NCBI GenBank assembly: GCA_029204225.1
Contig: CM055093.1
Span: 1,487,877-1,551,876, forward strand
DNA length: 64,000 nucleotides
Direction of reading: 5' to 3'
Origin: Diphasiastrum complanatum
Taxonomy: Eukaryota > Streptophyta > Lycopodiopsida > Lycopodiales > Lycopodiaceae
Shown piece after piece: positions 61,301-64,000 of this stretch (position 1 is the first letter of the stretch; every line of letters begins with the position of its first letter). Made by a program: the position numbers and the translations under genes. The notes below the pieces were generated by a model that saw only the letters and a program-made list of their open reading frames with translations, had not been told where the DNA came from and searched no databases.

Positions 61301-64000
61301 TGTGATGAAGGTGTATTTATACATCGGATTTATGTATCTAACTATAATAAATGTTTGTCATCTTACTAAGTGCTTTGTCGCATTCAGGGAGTACTTGAAC
61401 TACTATGACAGAATGACAGCTGTACATTAAATATAATTCTTACAAGGCAGATTTAGTAATGGCCGATAATCGGGGGGCTTGAACAACTCTCCGAACGAAT
61501 TCTTTTATTAACATAACTGATAGTGTGTGAATTTTCAATTCAACAATTGTATTTGTAGTTGCAGTCGATTACAACTAGTAACTTGTCTTACCAACCCAGA
61601 TCATTTTGGGTGAGCTTAAGGACAAGAGATTGGAAGTGGTTGATGATTGGCTGAACCGTTGGTCAACTTGTTTAGAATTGTAGGTAAGGCCGGAAGGTAA
61701 GTGGATTGTTGCGGTTCTGCTATTTTTGAAGTGTCATGTTTCTTCTTGGTGGAGGGTTCTCTCAATTAAACTGAATACTTGGCTTAAATTCCATTAGACA
61801 TTCCATAAAGCTTTTGTACTCTTGTGCATCTAAATCAAGACCTATAAAATAAATCAGGGGTGCTCTCCTGTAATGTGGTGCGGATGTTTTTTTTTTCACT
61901 TTTGTTTTCTGATACAAAGTGGAACCTCAAAACAGTTGCTTTGTTTGCAGCTTGGAGGCAACAATATATATCTTTGCGACCAAGTGATTACAAACATACA
62001 TTTCTTCATGCAAAATTATATCCTTCAGATAGCAGCATTGTCAACGAGGCTGAGACAAATGCTTGGGATGCTGCCAAGGGCCAAAATCAGATTTTTGAGT
62101 GCCTTAAGATGAACAAAGCAGAAATTAAACAAGCATTCAGCAAACGAATCACAATTAGAGGGCAGGCAGCTTCTTTGAAGGTGTTAATAGATAAGGTGAC
62201 TATTTGTTGGCTACTACAATAAAACTGTGACACTTGTACCTAAAACTTACATTCCACTTTCATAAGTGATGTTTGTATGTAATAGTGAGGCTCTCTGGCT
62301 TTTTATGCCACTTTCAATTGAAGAGTTCTACCACAAATAGAAAATCAGTGACTACTAAAATGTCTTTAGGCTTTTGCCATGTTTGTAAGTCTCAGACGCA
62401 TAGATTTTTTTGAAGATGTCCTTTGTGTGTAGAGAATGAAGCAGCTAGAACAAGAGCTTCAAATGGTAGCACAAGCAGAACGGAAGAAAAAATGTGATCT
62501 CATTGGGCTACAGGGTGATAGAGTTCCACAATCTACCTTGAATATTGAAGCACTTCCTTCTTTTAAAGGTGACCTTTTCATTTTCTATTTTTGCAGACCC
62601 CCTCGTGTGATTTGAAACCTGCCTTTTGATAGCATTGGAAGGTCACATTTTGCAGATGTATTCAGATTATTTCAGGCTTTGTAATGCTAGGCTTTTCAGA
62701 AAGGTGATAACTTGACATTTAGGCCCTGCGACATTAAAAGTCCCGCAAAAAGGCCTAAAGTCCTTTATCAACTTTTAACATTCCAAATTGGGGCATTTTG
62801 GTTTAAGATTTGTTGTGCATATTCCTTTTATGTCAATTTATGCACCATAGTTGCAGCGCGATTCCCGAATCGCGATTCCGATTCGCGATTCGGGATTTTC
62901 CCAGAATCGTGTAGAATCGATTGTTTTTTTTTTTTTTTTTTTTTTTTGAAATATTTTTAGGCAATATGGGTATCAAATGAAAGCTCTGATCGAGGGGATT
63001 ATGATTGTGTAGTTTGCCGACTGTTTCGGGTGCGAAACACCAAAAAGTGTGTTTTCACTCGGGGAGTTGGAAGGCCAAATCATGAAGAGGCCTTACCGTG
63101 AAAAGCTATTCAAATTGCAATTTACGTCATCCAAGTTGGTCTCTGGTGCCCAAATACTCTTGTTACTGGGAGATTATGTATGTGCATAGGCCCTTCAGTA
63201 CTAATGCAGTGCTTTGTCTTATCAACCATTTCTGTTTCTAAACTTGAGTACTTTATTACTGTGGTCATGCTGGTTCAAGATTTAGAGATCTAGTCAATGA
63301 CAGAGGTAATGTTCTATCAATTATACTCTTATATTTGAGCCCTTTGGGAATACCATAAGTTAAGTCAAAATTATTTTAAGAGTTGGCTTTTACTTACAAA
63401 GAGGCTCAAATTTTAATAGATAACAACTCATACTTCAAATTCTGCTGGTCATTTCAGCCTACCAACTTCAGCTCTGGACCGAATGTGTGCTGTTACCTAG
63501 TACTTTTAACTTTTGGTAGAACTGTATGACAATCTTGAAGTTGACATTGAAAACTGACAGTAATCGAAATGTTTCTTTATACCATCGGTTGGTTTAACTG
63601 GATACTCTTTTATAGAGCTTCTCTTCAGCATAGAGACCATGGATAGCATCCTTCCATGAGAGCAGATTCTTCCTATTTATACAGCATTTAACCTATTTTC
63701 TGTTTTGTGACTCACTTTTAGTCATCACTGTCATATAGTCACTGCCAAAGAAAGAAAACAAAGGGAACTGTTGGGGTATTGTAAGAGAAAAAGGTTTGAC
63801 ATGGAAAGTACTTTATTTGCAAGATTATGTCTGAGATTACTCCAAACTGAAAATTATGCAAAAGAGTAAACAGGTTTGATTTGAGTGGTTCTAGCAGTGT
63901 CATTTCCAAAAGTTGATCTAAACATCTACGTCGATTCTGATTGTAGGTGTTATTTGTGCTACAACAGCATCTGGACTTATGAGTCAAGATCCTTCTATAA
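34327..64000 (+). CDS. CEP295/Ana1-like centriolar coiled-coil protein, partial (7 exons; both ends outside)
   Basis: Exons: 34327-34422, 35640-35756, 43178-43261, 43439-43604, 61951-62180, 62433-62568 and 63947 to the window edge. All boundaries are GT-AG and the phases 0,0,0,1,0,1 fit, giving one open frame of about 294 codons. The first exons encode [20 protein letters not shown], then [20 protein letters not shown] and NIGQGYKAA. Then come [18 protein letters not shown] and a long basic coiled coil. Order and spacing resemble the N-terminal region of animal CEP295 (Drosophila Ana1), which converts new centrioles into centrosomes. Plants keep centriole genes only where sperm swim. The N-terminal exon(s) were not found, and the acceptor at 43178 is the least certain boundary. 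Introns of 7.4 and 18.3 kb are filled with transposons. Another centrosomal coiled-coil family remains possible. Confidence 0.65.
35757..37582 (+). other. Intron segment, nothing recognised
   Basis: First part of the 7.4-kb intron (35757-43177) of the CEP295-like gene. No recognisable coding sequence or repeat array. Confidence 0.6.
37583..40243 (+). mobile_element. Non-autonomous Ty1/copia element, complete with target duplication
   Basis: LTRs at 37583-38033 (451 bp) and 39803-40243 (441 bp) both run TGTTAGAAAT to TTTCCTACA and are nearly identical apart from a small insertion near the 5' end and a few substitutions. The flanks repeat AATTC (37578-37582 and 40244-40248), a 5-bp target duplication. 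The PBS TGGTATCAGAGCC begins at 38034, and a polypurine tract AAGGAGGG ends at 39802. The 1.77-kb interior has no pol, only a Gag fragment at 38863. It probably moved using proteins of the related autonomous family seen at 54956-57008. Confidence 0.95.
38863..39216 (+). CDS. Gag fragment of the non-autonomous copia element
   Basis: The ATG opens [19 protein letters not shown], then [13 protein letters not shown], the N-terminal UBN2-type Gag of copia elements. [17 protein letters not shown] follows. The sequence between, which normally binds the two halves, is shortened, and the frame ends after 117 codons with later Gag-like words in other frames. No zinc knuckle or protease was found. Whether it makes any protein is unknown. 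Confidence 0.6.
   Translation: MARDLGAIRTCSNEDMLDGTNYSSWSCKLRFCIDVMMKILSVTRSMLYHLRFFKTSKSAWETLLKIYQVKDSASCFLLSTSSSLKVEEQRHAKFDHCLSTSTSLHSNVGMVEHSSSL
40249..41290 (+). other. Intron segment, nothing recognised
   Basis: AT-rich intron sequence. Near 41100-41290 two similar stretches (ACTAATCA, CAATTGCT, GTAACTGCTTGTCCCTTG) about 85 bp apart suggest a small local duplication. Confidence 0.5.
41294..42620 (+). pseudogene. Heavily decayed Ty3-type pol relic
   Basis: Short scattered matches in several frames: [13 protein letters not shown] at about 41888-41925 (the RT block before its active site), GAVLQQRKG near 42350 (RNase H start), and a trace of [14 protein letters not shown] near 42445. No frame is open for more than about 130 codons. 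The first part (41294-41690) is open but unrecognised. Confidence 0.45.
43605..46332 (+). other. Start of the 18.3-kb intron, mostly unrecognised
   Basis: No supported gene. A perfect-but-one tandem duplication of 40 bp (unit beginning AGAGCAAGTGCTGG) lies at about 45787-45866. Open frames around 44818-45254 on both strands were not recognised. Confidence 0.5.
46333..48097 (-). pseudogene. hAT transposase relic
   Basis: On the minus strand the C-terminal hAT dimerisation region is clear at about 46890-47065: [20 protein letters not shown] and [18 protein letters not shown]. Upstream parts appear in other frames: [21 protein letters not shown] (47240-47310) and [20 protein letters not shown] (47480-47540). 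Between these, frameshifts and a deletion remove part of the RNase-H-like core. The N-terminal side (47600-48100) is a low-complexity Ala-Gly-Pro-Ser linker with repeated GPSRPPS-like words. The BED finger is missing, the gene being cut by the Ty3 LTR at 48098. A Ser/Glu- and Met-rich tail follows to 46333. Confidence 0.85.
48098..48503 (+). repeat. 5' LTR of Ty3 element A
   Basis: It shares most of its length with the inverted LTR at 53828-54242, from GGCTCATT near the start to ATTCGTAAC at the end. Its first bases (TGTGCAG) are shortened compared with TGTCAGGGAGAG in the other copy. Confidence 0.85.
48504..48516 (+). promoter_or_regulatory. Primer binding site of Ty3 element A
   Basis: TTGGTATCAGAGC, complementary to the 3' end of initiator tRNA-Met, directly follows the LTR. 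Confidence 0.85.
48643..48786 (+). repeat. TRIM 5' LTR
   Basis: 144 bp. Its tRNA-like part has both promoter boxes intact (TAGCTCAGTGG and GGTTCGAATCC). Confidence 0.96.
48685..48757 (+). ncRNA. tRNA-like sequence in the TRIM 5' LTR
   Basis: The 73 bases fold as a near-cloverleaf. The 7-bp acceptor stem pairs GGGCGGA with TCTGTCC (two G-U pairs), the D stem is GCTC/GAGC, and the T arm is CTGGG-TTCGAAT-CCTAG. The anticodon arm is abnormal: TCCC/GGGA closes an 11-base loop (ATCCGGTATGA), so it cannot be a working tRNA. The A box TAGCTCAGTGG and B box GGTTCGAATCC match the Pol III consensus. No TTTT lies between it and the end of the element, so a transcript would run on. The word GGT in the loop hints at a tRNA-Thr origin, which is a guess. 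Confidence 0.85.
48787..48799 (+). promoter_or_regulatory. TRIM primer binding site
   Basis: TGGTATCAGAGCC abuts the LTR end and is complementary to initiator tRNA-Met. Confidence 0.93.
48903..49046 (+). repeat. TRIM 3' LTR
   Basis: Differs from the 5' LTR at 48938 (T for C), 48959 (A for G, inside the A box) and 49000 (T for C, inside the B box). Confidence 0.96.
48945..49017 (+). ncRNA. tRNA-like sequence in the TRIM 3' LTR, boxes weakened
   Basis: Same fold as the copy at 48685, but the A box reads TAGCTCAATGG and the B box GGTTTGAATCC. Loss of the invariant C of the B box should reduce TFIIIC binding. Confidence 0.75.
49047..49370 (+). repeat. 160-bp tandem repeats in the Ty3 A leader
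   Basis: CTACCTTG followed by TTCG and CTCCACCGATTT occurs at 49047 and again exactly 160 bases later at 49207. GCTGTCCAGTGCCCTACTTC recurs at 49111 and 49271. A third, more diverged unit precedes the TRIM at about 48545-48642. The leader has no supported protein. Confidence 0.85.
49905..51535 (+). pseudogene. Ty3 element A gag and protease
   Basis: The ATG at 49905 opens [20 protein letters not shown]. The frame shifts, then [20 protein letters not shown] and [13 protein letters not shown] (about 50277-50406) match the retrotransposon Gag core, followed by a TGA. The zinc knuckle [14 protein letters not shown] at 50917-50958 is intact. The protease reads [15 protein letters not shown] near 51180-51225 with its DTG present. 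At least two frameshifts and one stop make it inactive. Confidence 0.88.
51710..53257 (+). pseudogene. Ty3 element A reverse transcriptase and RNase H
   Basis: RT blocks in order: [51 protein letters not shown] (first catalytic Asp present), [17 protein letters not shown], then YFDNILIFS at 52188-52214, where the usual second Asp of xxDD is Asn. An 81-base in-frame duplication follows (52342/52423). RNase H continues as [20 protein letters not shown] (52788) and ADALSRLP. The last linker peptide ends at 53253, so integrase is lost. Confidence 0.9.
53254..53377. repeat. 124-bp repeat shared with 61298-61421 (probable LTR end)
   Basis: Direct copy of 61298-61421 with four differences (97% identity). 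Read on the minus strand it begins near TGTCATTCTGTC and contains a TATA-like box, so it is probably the start of an LTR in minus orientation. It is joined to the copia fragment at 53390-53590. Confidence 0.75.
53390..53595 (-). pseudogene. Ty1/copia reverse transcriptase fragment
   Basis: Minus strand: [40 protein letters not shown] and [12 protein letters not shown], the copia RT segment between its catalytic blocks. About 65 codons only. It is not the same copy as the copia RT at 56370-57008, and its wording differs at many residues. Confidence 0.85.
53694..53756 (-). repeat. Dispersed repeat, inverted copy of 62711-62772
   Basis: About 62 bp with the shared core GACATTAAAAGTCCCGCAAA and AAAGGCCTAAAGTCC. 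The family is unknown, and no terminal repeats are visible. Confidence 0.8.
53828..54242 (-). repeat. LTR of Ty3 element B (same family as element A)
   Basis: Minus orientation: begins TGTCAGGGAGAG at 54242 and ends TTCGTAAC at 53828. It includes a local duplication of GCTATGAAAGCATCACA (53863 and 53893). Confidence 0.88.
54243..54955 (-). pseudogene. 3' end of Ty3 element B with chromodomain trace
   Basis: On the minus strand, about 54395-54470 reads [20 protein letters not shown], a typical end of a chromovirus chromodomain, followed by a short tail and a stop before the LTR. Further upstream (54480-54950) open frames in two phases do not match integrase and are probably shifted. The copia LTR at 54956 interrupts the element. 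Confidence 0.7.
54956..55400 (-). repeat. 3' LTR of an autonomous copia element
   Basis: Minus orientation, TGTTAGAAATAA at 55400 down to TTTCCTACA at 54956. A polypurine tract TTAAGGAGGG lies just inside. It is clearly related to the LTRs at 37583 and 39803 (shared blocks such as GGTTACTTTGACCCAAAAGG). Confidence 0.92.
55435..57008 (-). pseudogene. Ty1/copia reverse transcriptase and RNase H
   Basis: Minus strand, from 57008 downwards: [60 protein letters not shown] and [14 protein letters not shown], then after a frameshift [10 protein letters not shown] (about 56355-56385, catalytic YVDD intact). Then [30 protein letters not shown], and after another break the RNase H end [20 protein letters not shown] and HYHFVRERL with FTKALPR. 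The 5' half of the element is missing beyond 57008, where Ty3 element C starts. Frameshifts near 55775 and 56330-56370 make it inactive. Confidence 0.93.
57010..60838 (+). pseudogene. Ty3/gypsy element C gag-pol, truncated at both ends
   Basis: Gag core (57037-57345): [32 protein letters not shown]. The zinc knuckle [14 protein letters not shown] lacks its His. Protease [12 protein letters not shown] (57855) has DDGA in place of D[TS]GA. RT runs 58342-58990: [20 protein letters not shown], then a deletion at about 58680-58695 that removes the block with the first catalytic Asp. [14 protein letters not shown] and [11 protein letters not shown] are intact. RNase [17 protein letters not shown] (59250) and [20 protein letters not shown] follow. 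Integrase has [20 protein letters not shown] and CQKCQVNK (60000-60120), a frameshift near 60245, then [22 protein letters not shown] and the chain to 60838. There are stops at 57343, 57428, 58027, 58315 and 59961. Confidence 0.94.
60839..61421 (-). repeat. Probable LTR fragment ending Ty3 element C
   Basis: Non-coding. Its last 124 bp (61298-61421) match 53254-53377. Read on the minus strand it runs from TGTCATTCTG through a TGTATAAATACACC TATA-like box to about CGCCCTAACA at 60827, which would be TG...CA ends. No target duplication was found, so the borders are tentative. Confidence 0.5.
61422..61950 (+). other. Last part of the 18.3-kb intron
   Basis: No recognisable element. It ends in TTTGTTTGCAG, the acceptor for the exon at 61951. 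Confidence 0.6.
62711..62772 (+). repeat. Dispersed repeat, inverted copy of 53694-53756
   Basis: Shares about 60 bp with the copy at 53694 but none of its flanks. Confidence 0.8.
62863..62895. repeat. Perfect 13-bp inverted repeat with 7-base spacer
   Basis: TCCCGAATCGCGA and TCGCGATTCGGGA flank TTCCGAT. The arms are themselves built from overlapping AATCGCGATT words. A poly-T run (62924-62947) follows 28 bases later. Confidence 0.9.

Larger units (their letters stand above)
62569..63946 (+). other. Last intron seen in the CEP295-like gene
   Basis: Contains the dispersed repeat at 62711-62772, the palindrome at 62863-62895 and a T24 run at 62924-62947. Otherwise unremarkable. It ends GATTGTAG before the exon at 63947. 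Confidence 0.7.

Overview
The window is nuclear DNA of a land plant. It is AT-rich, carries GT-AG introns of 0.2 to more than 18 kb, and is crowded with decayed plant-type transposons (Ty3 chromoviruses, Ty1/copia, Helitron, hAT, TRIM) and GA/CT microsatellites. Two host genes are supported, both on the + strand. The second resembles CEP295/Ana1, a centriole protein. A centriole gene in a plant points to a lineage with swimming sperm (fern, lycophyte, bryophyte, cycad or Ginkgo), and the intron sizes fit a fern or early seed plant best. This placement is an inference.

Host gene 1 (645-11385) is a complete nine-exon gene for a CAN-type, membrane-anchored, Ca2+-dependent staphylococcal-nuclease-like protein. 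All splice phases agree and the conceptual protein is 345 residues. Host gene 2 has seven exons between 34327 and the right edge, all phase-consistent. Its first exons lie outside what I could find, and it continues past the window. One of its introns (43605-61950, 18.3 kb) is a nest of transposons.

Between the two genes (about 11.4-34.3 kb) lie, in order: a minisatellite; a copia/Ty3 chimeric fragment; the 5' half of a copia element; an unrecognised decayed element with plus- and minus-strand genes; a divergent promoter region; a broken histone-H3-like gene; a decayed Helitron with HUH Rep and PIF1 helicase regions followed by a GIY-YIG nuclease domain; and a minus-strand copia gag-protease relic.

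Inside gene 2 the introns hold: a gag-only non-autonomous copia element with 5-bp target duplications (37583-40243); a Ty3 relic; a minus-strand hAT transposase relic; Ty3 element A (48098-53257), whose leader is interrupted by a 404-bp TRIM; scraps of copia and Ty3 element B on the minus strand; and Ty3 element C (57010-60838).

Two things stand out. First, the TRIM at 48643-49046 carries a tRNA-like sequence with intact RNA polymerase III A and B boxes in each LTR, comparable in concept to the 5S-bearing Cassandra elements but with a tRNA-derived module. Second, the 720-bp divergent region at 20255-20976 is built as an inverted duplication: five G-boxes in the centre, a TATA box facing outwards on each side, and arrays of alternating 18-bp inverted motifs in both leaders, each ending just before a TTCCATGG start. 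It drives an H3-like gene on one side and an unknown Cys-containing protein gene on the other, both now broken.
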